64,000 nucleotides of DNA, taken from contig JAKVBZ010000008.1 of the NCBI GenBank assembly GCA_022448645.1, forward strand, positions 59,421 through 123,420. The letters are read 5' to 3'. The stretch comes from Pirellulaceae bacterium (lineage in GTDB: Bacteria; Planctomycetota; Planctomycetia; Pirellulales; Pirellulaceae). Positions 33,087-41,406 of the stretch are shown piece after piece. The number at the start of each line of letters is the position of its first letter. The first letter of the stretch is position 1. A program made the position numbers and the translations under genes. The notes beneath the pieces were generated by a model, which had not been told where the DNA came from, ran no database searches, and saw only the letters and a program-made list of their open reading frames with translations.

Positions 33087-34325
33087 ATGCTACAAACCGA
33101 AACTAGTTTGGTTGACAGTCTTTCCTCGGGTTCCGCTCGTACCGAAGCGCGTGATTATTTGTGGACGCTCAACTTCGGTCCACAACACCCGGCGACTCAC
33201 ACGACATTACGATTGCTGTTGCAGTTGGACGGCGAACGGGTCGTAGATGCCACGCCGGATATCGGCTACTTGCATTCAGGGTTCGAAAAGATCGGCGAGC
33301 ATCTGGACTACAACCAATATGTTACGGTCACGGACCGCATGAACTATATTTCGCCGATGGCCAATAACGTGGCCTGGCACCATGCCGTCGAAACGCTTTT
33401 GGGTATTGAGCTGACGCCTCGTGGCAAATATGTACGGGTGATCATTGCCGAACTGGCTCGTATTAGCGATCACCTGTTGTGTTGTGGTGCCATGGGGTTG
33501 GACACGGGTGCTTTTACTTTCTTTTTGTATGGTTTTTACCAGCGAGAAGTGATTTACGACATTTTTGAGACGCTGTGTGGGGCTCGATTCACCAACAGCT
33601 ACACACGCGTAGGCGGCGCGATGCATGATATCACTCCGCTTGTTATCGAAAAGATCCGAAATTTCCTCGATACGTTCCCCAAGACTTTGTCTGACATGGA
33701 GCGGCTATTGAATCGCAATCGGATTTTCGTCGATCGTACTCAAGGAGTTGGCATATTGTCGAAGGAAGAGGCCCTTAGTACTAGTGCTACGGGGCCGGTG
33801 GCGCGAGCCAGCGGAGTGACGACCGATCTCCGCAAAGACGACCCCTACCTGGCATACGCTGATTTCGACTTTAAAGTTTGCTGCATGCGGACCGGTGACT
33901 GCTTTGCCCGTTATCTAGTACGCATGGCGGAAATTCGGGAGAGCTTAAAAATCCTCGAGCAGGCTATCGAAAATCTCCCTGCAGGACCGATCAACGTTGG
34001 AGTGGATGAGCGTACAGCATTGCCCGACAAGCAGCAGGTGTACCAGACGATCGAAGGGACCATCACGCACTTTGAATTAGTCATGACCAACCGTGGGTTC
34101 GAGGTACCACACGATGAAGTCTACGCAGCTATCGAAGCACCGAATGGTGAACTTGGGTTTTACGTCGTCGGAGACGGCAGCCATGTGGCTTATCGAGCCC
34201 GTTGTAGGCCTCCGTCGTTTATCCACTTCGCCATATTTCCGCGTTTGATACGCGGGCATACACTCAGTGACGTCGTCGCCGTGCTGGGAAGCTTGAACAT
34301 TATTGCGGCCGAATTGGATCGTTAG
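33087..34325 (+). CDS. nuoD: NADH-quinone oxidoreductase subunit D
   Basis: This 412-residue protein is the 49-kDa-type subunit that forms the quinone cavity with NuoB. Signatures are 'FGPQHPATHTTLRLLLQL' at residues 28-45, 'PDIGYLHSGFEKIGEHLDYN' at 56-75 and 'GSLNIIAAELDR' at the C-terminus. The quinone-contact His is the one in 'FGPQHPATH', and the conserved Tyr is likely in 'NQYVTVTDRMNY'. It shows no iron-sulfur motif, as expected. Confidence 0.96.
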   Translation: MLQTETSLVDSLSSGSARTEARDYLWTLNFGPQHPATHTTLRLLLQLDGERVVDATPDIGYLHSGFEKIGEHLDYNQYVTVTDRMNYISPMANNVAWHHAVETLLGIELTPRGKYVRVIIAELARISDHLLCCGAMGLDTGAFTFFLYGFYQREVIYDIFETLCGARFTNSYTRVGGAMHDITPLVIEKIRNFLDTFPKTLSDMERLLNRNRIFVDRTQGVGILSKEEALSTSATGPVARASGVTTDLRKDDPYLAYADFDFKVCCMRTGDCFARYLVRMAEIRESLKILEQAIENLPAGPINVGVDERTALPDKQQVYQTIEGTITHFELVMTNRGFEVPHDEVYAAIEAPNGELGFYVVGDGSHVAYRARCRPPSFIHFAIFPRLIRGHTLSDVVAVLGSLNIIAAELDR

Positions 34326-34416
34326 CGATATTGGAACTTCCAGGATTCGAACGCAGGCAGGTGATGTCCTTTCCGATGAACTTCCAGATAAATACAGAAC
34401 TTCCTTCATTCATCTT

Positions 34417-34941
34417 ATGTCAGTCCAGCAGGTAACGGAAAACGAAATGCCAGCCGACCGTGTGTTGACGAACGAGATGGTGTCTGAAATCCGGGCATTG
34501 TTCGATCGTTATCCTAGCCGGCAGGCTGTCACGCTGCCGGCGTTGCATATCGTGAACCAGCGTTTACGCCACGTGCCTTTGGCAGCCGTGGTTGAAGTTG
34601 CCGCATTGTTAGAATTGGCGCCCGCTGAAGTTCAGGACACGTTGACGTTTTATGGATTCTTTAAGCAGGACGGTCCGCATGGCCGCGTTCGGGCTTGGGT
34701 TTGCCGTTCGATCAGTTGTGCACTGCGTGGTGGTGAGGAAGTAATGGGTCATTTGAGTGATTCGTTTGGCATACGGCCAGGAGACACCACGGCGGACGGC
34801 AAGCTGACCTTAGAGCCGGCAGAATGCCTGGGCGCATGTGACTTTGCACCATGCATGCTGGCGGGTAACAGGTTGCACAAGAATCTGGACACTGCAGAGG
34901 CAGAGCGCATTCTCAAAGATTTGTCCGAACAAGAGTCGTAA
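34417..34941 (+). CDS. nuoE: NADH-quinone oxidoreductase subunit E (2Fe-2S)
   Basis: NuoE carries cluster N1a. The four cysteine ligands are in 'VCRSISCALRGG' (C-x4-C) and 'CLGACDFAP' (C-x3-C). I place the start at ATG 34417 (174 residues); ATG 34447 is also possible, and the frame is open back to 34303, overlapping nuoD, without conserved residues there. The thioredoxin-like fold of the family follows the helical N-terminal part 'YPSRQAVTLPALHIVNQRL'. Confidence 0.93.
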   Translation: MSVQQVTENEMPADRVLTNEMVSEIRALFDRYPSRQAVTLPALHIVNQRLRHVPLAAVVEVAALLELAPAEVQDTLTFYGFFKQDGPHGRVRAWVCRSISCALRGGEEVMGHLSDSFGIRPGDTTADGKLTLEPAECLGACDFAPCMLAGNRLHKNLDTAEAERILKDLSEQES

Positions 34942-34964
34942 ACAGGAAAGGCTGGCAGAGGAAG

Positions 34965-36326
34965 ATGAGCACGTCAACGTTTGAGCCTGTTCTGCTGGCG
35001 AATATCGCTCAGGAAGACAGCCATACGCTGCGCGTGTACCGTGTCTCTGGGGGATACACCGGTTTGTCCAAGGCTCTCAAGGAAATGAGTCCCACGGATG
35101 TTGGCGATGTTGTCCGCGAAAGTAAGTTGCGTGGGCGCGGGGGTGCCGGATTTCCTACAGGTTTGAAATGGACGTTTTTGCCTAAAGATCATTCAGGTCC
35201 CGTCTATTTCTGTTTGAATGCAGACGAGAGCGAGCCTGGAACGTTTAACAATCGTATCTTGATGGAAGAAGATCCTCATCAAGTCATCGAAGGTACGATT
35301 TTATCCTGCTACGCCACCGGAGCCAGTACCGCTTATATTTACTTGCGTTACGAGTATCCACGATCATTGGAGCGGCTACAGCAGGCAATTGATGAATGTT
35401 ATGACGAGAATTTGTTGGGTAAGAACATTTTGGGAAGCGAATTCTCATTAGATATTTACCTGCATCGTGGTGCCGCAGCATACATCTGTGGCGAAGAAAC
35501 AGGCTTGATCGAGAGTCTGGAGGGCAAGCGTGCGTGGCCTCGCATCAAACCCCCTTTCCCGGCCGTAGAAGGAGTTTTCGGCAAGCCGACTGTGGTGAAT
35601 AACGTCGAGACTGCCGCTTGTGTGAAACACATTCTGGACCGGGGTGCCGAATGGTTTCGATCCATGGGTACGCCAGCTGATCCAGAGAATCCGCGTGATG
35701 CGGGAAGCTTTGGACCCAAACTGTATTGCTTGAGTGGACACGTTGAACGTCCCGGCTGTTATGAAGCGCCTCTCGGGATCACCGTGCAAGAGCTGATCGA
35801 TCGGTTTGGCGGTGGTGTTTGGCAAGGCCGTCGAGCCAAAGCGGCGATTCCTGGTGGAATCAGCATGGGACTGTTGAGTGCCGACGAATTCGACTGTCCA
35901 CTCGATTTTTCCGGGCCAGGAAAGTACGGCTGCTTGGGTTTGGGAACTGCCGCGGTGGTGGTGATGGACGAAACCGTTTCCATGGTCGATTTTCTGCACA
36001 ATAGTTGCCGTTTTTTTGCTCACGAAAGCTGTGGACAGTGCACGCCTTGCCGAGAAGGAACAGCCTGGTCATTGCGGATGCTAGAACGGATCCGGCGAGG
36101 CAAGGGGCGTTTGCAGGATCTGGAGTTGTTGCTCGAGATTGGTGATTCGATTGGCATCATCCCGGGGACAACCATTTGTGGTTTGGCAGACGGCGCCGCC
36201 TGGCCGCTCAAGAATGCCATTCGCAAGTTTCGTGATGAATTTGACGAATACATTCGAACAACCAATCCGACCGGATACATGGTGACGGAACCAGTAGCTG
36301 CGTTGGATGTGATTGGGGTGCACTAG
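34965..36326 (+). CDS. nuoF: NADH-quinone oxidoreductase subunit F (FMN, NADH, 4Fe-4S)
   Basis: This 453-residue subunit oxidises NADH. The FMN/NADH-binding motifs 'GRGGAGFPTGLKW' and 'NADESEPGTFNNR' lie near residues 57-69 and 85-97, and 'ICGEETGLIESLEG' follows at 170-183. Cluster N3 ligands are in 'ESCGQCTPCREGT' near 350-362 with the fourth Cys in 'GTTICGLAD' near 397. Together with NuoE and NuoG it gives a full NADH-oxidising module. Its stop TAG is directly followed by the nuoG ATG. Confidence 0.96.
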   Translation: MSTSTFEPVLLANIAQEDSHTLRVYRVSGGYTGLSKALKEMSPTDVGDVVRESKLRGRGGAGFPTGLKWTFLPKDHSGPVYFCLNADESEPGTFNNRILMEEDPHQVIEGTILSCYATGASTAYIYLRYEYPRSLERLQQAIDECYDENLLGKNILGSEFSLDIYLHRGAAAYICGEETGLIESLEGKRAWPRIKPPFPAVEGVFGKPTVVNNVETAACVKHILDRGAEWFRSMGTPADPENPRDAGSFGPKLYCLSGHVERPGCYEAPLGITVQELIDRFGGGVWQGRRAKAAIPGGISMGLLSADEFDCPLDFSGPGKYGCLGLGTAAVVVMDETVSMVDFLHNSCRFFAHESCGQCTPCREGTAWSLRMLERIRRGKGRLQDLELLLEIGDSIGIIPGTTICGLADGAAWPLKNAIRKFRDEFDEYIRTTNPTGYMVTEPVAALDVIGVH

Positions 36327-37940
36327 ATGGCGAAAGTCATAGTGAACGACGTCACTGTCGAATTGAAAGATGACGAACGACTCAACGGGATTCAAGTTGC
36401 CCGTCAGGCTGGTTTCGATATTCCACACTATTGCTGGCATCCGGGCCTGAGTGTGGTGGCCAGTTGCCGCATGTGCTTGGTGGAATCAGGTCGGTGTGAT
36501 GCCGAAACCGGTGAAATCTCGATGATGCCGAAACTGGTACCGGCCTGTCAGACGCCTGCGATGGATGGATCCGTGTTTGTGACGGAAAGTGAAAAGGTTC
36601 ACCGTGCGAGGGCTCAGGTCGAAGAGGCCTTGTTGATTGACCATCCCATCGATTGTCCTGTCTGTGACAAAGCGGGTGAATGCAATTTGCAGGATTACCA
36701 TTTCAAACACGGGCAAGAGCAACGGCGAGCCGACATCCGCCCATTTACCAGCCGGCGCCGCTCGTTGGGTGACACGGTGACCCTGTTTGTGGACCGTTGT
36801 GTGATGTGCAGCCGGTGTGTTCGGTTCTGTCGAGAGATTTCCGGAACCAGTGAACTGATGGTGACGGGACGTGGTAGTGGTGAAGAGATTGATGTGTTTC
36901 CCGGCTTTCCTTTGGAGAACAAGCTGTCTGGAAACGTTGTCGACCTGTGTCCCGTCGGTGCCCTGGGCGACAAAGACTTTTTGTATTCGCAGCGAGTTTG
37001 GTTCATGCAAAACCGACCGGGAGTTTGTGCCGGCTGCTCCACTGGTTGTTCGATCCAGATCGACGAGAATCAAGATCGAGTCTATCGAATCCGACCACGC
37101 GAGAATCCTCAAGTCAACCATTGGTGGATTTGTGATGAAGGACGCTATGGTTTTCATGGCGTTCACGACGAAAACCGGTTCACGCTGCCGTCCCAACGCC
37201 AACAGGAGCAGTGGGTACCCTTGGAATGGGAATCTGTTTGCGAGGAACTGCAGGGGGCCATGAGCCGAGCCGAGCGGCCGGCGGTAGTGGTGTCACCGTT
37301 TTTGACCGTCGAGGAAGCTTATTTGTTGGTGACCTATGCGAGGCAGGTTCAACCGAATGTAACCTGCGTGTTGGGCCACATTCCTTCACGGGGCGTAGAC
37401 GAAACATTTCCCAATGGTTTTTGTATCAGCGCAGAAAAGTGCCCCAATCGTCGAGGTGTGGAGGAAGTCTTAAAGCACGGACGACAGCGGTTAATTGACT
37501 GGGATGGTTTCATGCAGCAATGCGATGCCGAGCCGTTTGATATGATTTGGTTGAGCGGAGGGTATTCGCAGGATTGGATCAATGCTGATGACTTGTCGCG
37601 ACTTTCATCCGCCTCCTATCTGATCCAGCACGACCTGCTTCCCTCGGCGATTTCCGAATTGGCACACATGCGGCTACCAGAAGTCGCCTTTGCGGAGCGT
37701 GATGGTTCCTATGTCAATCGTGACGATGTGCTGCAGTCATTTGGCTGGGCCGTCCGGTCTCCGGCTGGAGTGTGGAGCACAGGGCAATTGTGCTGGCGAT
37801 TGTTGCAGAGATCGGGGTTGTACGATGCACCGGCCGTTTTGGCCGAAATGGCTCAAGAGATTCCCTACTTCTCAGTCGCGCTACCGCCGGTTCCAGAACA
37901 CGGAATCGACTTGAAAATCAATCAGTTGGTGGAGTCCTAA
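36327..37940 (+). CDS. nuoG: NADH-quinone oxidoreductase subunit G (short form)
   Basis: NuoG starts directly after nuoF. The N-terminal 2Fe-2S domain (N1b: 'CWHPGLSVVASCRMCLV' and 'PACQTP'), the His-Cys3 N5 site ('HPIDCPVCDKAGECNLQ') and the N4-type 4Fe-4S site ('CVMCSRCVRFC' with 'CPVGAL') are intact. An additional N7-like motif ('CAGCSTGC') follows. The remaining molybdopterin-oxidoreductase-like domain is only about 270 residues, so the protein has 537 residues against about 900 in E. coli. The cofactor-binding part of that domain is therefore largely lost. This shortening is seen in the sequence; its consequence is unknown. Confidence 0.93.
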   Translation: MAKVIVNDVTVELKDDERLNGIQVARQAGFDIPHYCWHPGLSVVASCRMCLVESGRCDAETGEISMMPKLVPACQTPAMDGSVFVTESEKVHRARAQVEEALLIDHPIDCPVCDKAGECNLQDYHFKHGQEQRRADIRPFTSRRRSLGDTVTLFVDRCVMCSRCVRFCREISGTSELMVTGRGSGEEIDVFPGFPLENKLSGNVVDLCPVGALGDKDFLYSQRVWFMQNRPGVCAGCSTGCSIQIDENQDRVYRIRPRENPQVNHWWICDEGRYGFHGVHDENRFTLPSQRQQEQWVPLEWESVCEELQGAMSRAERPAVVVSPFLTVEEAYLLVTYARQVQPNVTCVLGHIPSRGVDETFPNGFCISAEKCPNRRGVEEVLKHGRQRLIDWDGFMQQCDAEPFDMIWLSGGYSQDWINADDLSRLSSASYLIQHDLLPSAISELAHMRLPEVAFAERDGSYVNRDDVLQSFGWAVRSPAGVWSTGQLCWRLLQRSGLYDAPAVLAEMAQEIPYFSVALPPVPEHGIDLKINQLVES

Positions 37941-38016
37941 CCGGGTATGTGAAGATTCCAAATTGATTTCGCCGCTTGGGGCCAATAAGTTAAATCGGTT
38001 AAAGATAAGAGACTAA

Positions 38017-39288
38017 ATGGATCAAGTAACCATTCTACGAGCGCTGATCAAGACGGCTGTTCTTATCGGTGGTCTCATGACGGCTGCGGCCTACTTCGTC
38101 TTGCTGGAACGGCGCATCTGTGCATGGATTCAAGACCGAAGGGGACCAAATCGCGTCGGCGTGCCCCTCAGCCTGCTGGGGAATGGCTGGAAAGATCTTC
38201 GCCTGTTTGGCTTGGGGCAACCGATGGCCGATGGTTTGAAGTTCATTTTCAAAGAAGAGTACACGCCTCACCATGTCGATCGACGGTTGTTTCTGCTGGC
38301 TCCTATCACCATCCTTACCGCTGCCTTGGCAGTTTTTTCTGTCATTCCGTTTGGCGACATGCTGCCTCCTGTCTCGGGCTTGGGTGACCAGCCAATTCGG
38401 TTAGTGATTGCACCCGGTATCGATGTGGGAATGATCTGTGTGTTTGCGCTATCCAGCATTGCCGTGTACGGCGTTATTTTGGGAGGTTGGGCCAGTAACA
38501 GTAAATACAGTTTTTTGGGAGGCCTTCGTTCCAGTGCGCAAATGATCTCTTATGAGTTACCTTTGGGGCTGGGGATTTTGGGGGTCGTTTTGGCGGCTGG
38601 ATCCTTGCGGTTGGATGAGATCATTCAGGTGCAAGCCACTCAAGGTTGGTTTGCCATGACGCAACCTCTGGGGTTTGTGGTGTTCATGATTGCCGCTTTT
38701 GCAGAAGCCGCTCGCCTACCATTTGATTTGCCCGAGGCCGAACAGGAACTCATCGGAGGTTACCATACGGAATATGCTGGAATGAAGTTGCTACTGTTTT
38801 TGGTAGCCGAATTCCTGCACATGATTACCGCTGCTTTTCTGATTGTGATCTTGTTTTTCGGAGGCTGGCATTTGCCATTCGGCTTGACCGGTCCGGTAGG
38901 CGCGGGAGAAGTGATCGGATGGGGCCATGCGTTGCTTCGCTTGGTTGTACTTACATCAAAGATATTTCTGGTTATTTTATTTTTCATGATTGTGCGCTGG
39001 AGCTGGCCACGATTTCGCTTTGATCAACTAATGTCGTTAGCTTGGAAAGTCATGTTGCCGTTAGGTTTGGTCAACCTGGTGGCAGTGGCTTGCATCATGG
39101 AAGTTAAAAAAGTGTATGCCGAGGAACTAGCGAGTCGCTTCGGAGGCTGGACTGTTCCCGTGTTGGTATTGGCCGGTTGGATCATATTTGTGGTGTCTAC
39201 TACCGTGGCAGCTGCATTGTCGCCATTAGCTACCGACAATCGACCCCGAAGTGATCTACGTATATTTGAAGTTGACCCGCAGGTGTAA
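38017..39288 (+). CDS. nuoH: NADH-quinone oxidoreductase subunit H
   Basis: This 423-residue membrane subunit contains the quinone-channel motifs: '[20 protein letters not shown]' near residues 35-54, 'GGWASNSKYSFLGGLRSSAQ' near 155-174 and 'FDLPEAEQELIGGYHTEYAG' near 234-253. About eight to nine transmembrane helices are visible. It is longer than E. coli NuoH (about 325 residues), with an extended loop and C-terminal helices. It follows nuoG by 76 bp. Confidence 0.95.
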   Translation: MDQVTILRALIKTAVLIGGLMTAAAYFVLLERRICAWIQDRRGPNRVGVPLSLLGNGWKDLRLFGLGQPMADGLKFIFKEEYTPHHVDRRLFLLAPITILTAALAVFSVIPFGDMLPPVSGLGDQPIRLVIAPGIDVGMICVFALSSIAVYGVILGGWASNSKYSFLGGLRSSAQMISYELPLGLGILGVVLAAGSLRLDEIIQVQATQGWFAMTQPLGFVVFMIAAFAEAARLPFDLPEAEQELIGGYHTEYAGMKLLLFLVAEFLHMITAAFLIVILFFGGWHLPFGLTGPVGAGEVIGWGHALLRLVVLTSKIFLVILFFMIVRWSWPRFRFDQLMSLAWKVMLPLGLVNLVAVACIMEVKKVYAEELASRFGGWTVPVLVLAGWIIFVVSTTVAAALSPLATDNRPRSDLRIFEVDPQV

Positions 39289-39290
39289 CC

Positions 39291-39824
39291 ATGCAGTCCA
39301 CCGATCCGGATATTTATTGGGTAGAGGAACCGAAACTGGGTTTGGCTGGACGGATGTACCTGCCACTGTTTTTTCAGGGACTGACGACGACCACGAAACA
39401 TTTGGTGGCTCCCAAGGTCACTGTAAGCTATCCCGACGAAAGCCCTCAGATTGGCAACGAATTGATTTACCGGGGCGTACATCGTTTAAACCGTGACGAT
39501 CAAGGAAGGGTAAAGTGTGTTGCCTGTTTTTTGTGTGCCACCGCTTGTCCGGCACATTGTATCGATATCGTGGGAGTCGAAAGCCCTTGGCCTGATCGCG
39601 AGAAATACCCAGAAAACTTTACGATTGATGAACTACGTTGCATTTATTGTGGCATGTGTGAAGAAGCTTGTCCCGTTGATGCGATTGAATTGACCAGCCT
39701 CTACAATTTGACCGGACGCAGTCGCGAGGAAATGATATTTGACAAAGAAAAGTTGCTGAGTGTTTACGATCAGACCAAGGACCGTGAACCTATGAAATCG
39801 GCCGAGCTGGGAGGTACTCTATGA
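39291..39824 (+). CDS. nuoI: NADH-quinone oxidoreductase subunit I (2x 4Fe-4S)
   Basis: The 177-residue protein carries clusters N6a and N6b in two ferredoxin-type motifs, 'CVACFLCATACPAHC' near residues 75-89 and 'CIYCGMCEEACPVDA' near 115-129. The amphipathic N-terminal helix region docks it on the membrane arm. Its stop overlaps the nuoJ start as ATGA. Confidence 0.96.
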   Translation: MQSTDPDIYWVEEPKLGLAGRMYLPLFFQGLTTTTKHLVAPKVTVSYPDESPQIGNELIYRGVHRLNRDDQGRVKCVACFLCATACPAHCIDIVGVESPWPDREKYPENFTIDELRCIYCGMCEEACPVDAIELTSLYNLTGRSREEMIFDKEKLLSVYDQTKDREPMKSAELGGTL

Positions 39825-40951
39825 TTCCCACGTTGGCCAACGGGCCAGGGGGCTATGGCTGGGGTGCTACCGATCTTGCCATTCTGTTTTCCGAGGTGTT
39901 ACTGCGATCGGCCAGTGTCACGGCTGTCGAGGCTGGTGCAGAAACGGCTGCTGTGAATTGGCTGAATTGGTTGAGTTCCCTGCAGCTGTGGGCCATTGTA
40001 TTGACGGCTATCGGGCTAGGGTTATTACTGCCACGGAAAGGACGAAATGGACGTTCGGCGGGAATGCTGCTGACTGCTGTAGGATTGGCTCTTTTCGTTT
40101 TGAACTTGCAACTCGGAACGGCTAACACAGCGAGCTTGCTCTTCTGGATATTGGCCATCGTCACGATTGGGTCGGCTGTGGCTGCCATTACTTCACGGAA
40201 TCCGGTTTACTGCGCCATTTGGTTCGCGCTGACGTTGTTGGGTACGGCCGCTCTGTTCCTGTTGCACGGTGCGCAATTTCTGGGTGTAGCGACCGTTGTG
40301 GTTTATGCAGGAGCCATTGTGGTGACTTTCCTGTTTGTCGTGATGCTGGCTCAATCCAACGGCCACGCGCAATACGATCGCATGAGCTGGGGAGTGGCAT
40401 CGTCCGCTATGGCGACGTTAGCAGGCACCGGGTTTTTGGCAGTGTTGCTCGGCGCTGTGGGTGAAATGGATTCGATCGACCGGTCGTCACTTCGAGAAGA
40501 GGTTTCAGCAATCGTCCAGCAGTTTGTCCAAAGGGCAGGGGACCCGTCCGAGTTGAGTGCTGCCGAAGAAGCTTCGCTCGTGCGAACCGTCCGGCTGATA
40601 CGACAACCACGATCGTCGCGTTATACACTGCAAGTTGGCCTGGTCGATGTCCAACGGTATGGCCAGCTTACAAAGCTGAATTCAACCGGTCCGCCACTGG
40701 CGGAGCATTTTGTTTCGCAGATTTCTGAATTGGCTGGCTTGGAATTGGATGTTGAATTTACTTTGCAGGACGTGCTCGATTCTCAACACATGGCCAACTT
40801 GGGTGGTCAACTATTTGTACGGCATTTGATCGCCATCGAAGTCACCGGCGCGCTGCTCTTAGTTGCGCTGGTGGGTGCCATTGCGATCGCGATCCAAGGC
40901 AGGTCGTTTGTACGGCAGATTCCGTTAGAAGAGGTGGTGGAAGATGTCTGA
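39821..40951 (+). CDS. nuoJ: NADH-quinone oxidoreductase subunit J (enlarged)
   Basis: The NuoJ core is recognisable by 'SRNPVYCAIWFALTLLGTAA' and 'FLGVATVVVYAGAIVVTFLF' near residues 124-180. The protein is 376 residues long, about twice E. coli NuoJ. It has an extra N-terminal region of about 60 residues with its own hydrophobic helix, and a soluble insertion of about 130 residues (about 205-335) before the final helix 'VTGALLLVALVGAIAIAIQG'. It overlaps both nuoI and nuoK by a few bases. The role of the insert is unknown. Confidence 0.9.
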   Translation: MIPTLANGPGGYGWGATDLAILFSEVLLRSASVTAVEAGAETAAVNWLNWLSSLQLWAIVLTAIGLGLLLPRKGRNGRSAGMLLTAVGLALFVLNLQLGTANTASLLFWILAIVTIGSAVAAITSRNPVYCAIWFALTLLGTAALFLLHGAQFLGVATVVVYAGAIVVTFLFVVMLAQSNGHAQYDRMSWGVASSAMATLAGTGFLAVLLGAVGEMDSIDRSSLREEVSAIVQQFVQRAGDPSELSAAEEASLVRTVRLIRQPRSSRYTLQVGLVDVQRYGQLTKLNSTGPPLAEHFVSQISELAGLELDVEFTLQDVLDSQHMANLGGQLFVRHLIAIEVTGALLLVALVGAIAIAIQGRSFVRQIPLEEVVEDV

Positions 40952-41387
40952 GGTGACCTGGTTACAGAATTACTTGTGCGTGGGAGCCATCTTGTTTGTG
41001 CTCGGCGTTGTCGGCATGCTGACGCGACGCAACGTGATCGTCATGTTCCTCTGTGTAGAAATGATGTTGCAGGGTGTTTCGATCAGTCTGGTTGCCTGGA
41101 GCCGTTTCCACAACGATTGGGGAGGCCAGATGTTCGTGCTGTTTATCATTGCAGTGGCTGCATGTGAAGCTGGCATCGCTTTGGCCTTGGTCTTGATGCT
41201 CTTCCAGAGAAGCGGCAGTCTCGACATCGCCCATTGGCAAGCCCTGCGTGAAGAAGGCCAACAGCCGTTTGGCGATCGAGGCGTTCCCCAAGAAACTGAT
41301 ACGGAACGTGTCTGGCCGCAATTGACGCCGGCAGGAATCGAACCAACTCCCGACTTGGAAGCCCAGCAGCATCGCCCGCGCGTCTGA
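40944..41387 (+). CDS. nuoK: NADH-quinone oxidoreductase subunit K (C-terminally extended)
   Basis: NuoK has three transmembrane helices with the conserved glutamates in 'VMFLCVEMMLQG' near residues 33-44 and 'VAACEAGIALAL' near 71-82. These two glutamates are essential for proton translocation in the E. coli enzyme. The family is about 100 residues, and this protein has 147. The last 50 residues are a hydrophilic, Pro/Glu-rich tail with no recognised domain. Confidence 0.95.
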   Translation: MSEVTWLQNYLCVGAILFVLGVVGMLTRRNVIVMFLCVEMMLQGVSISLVAWSRFHNDWGGQMFVLFIIAVAACEAGIALALVLMLFQRSGSLDIAHWQALREEGQQPFGDRGVPQETDTERVWPQLTPAGIEPTPDLEAQQHRPRV

Positions 41388-41406
41388 TGGTTGTGAGAAA
41401 TACAGG

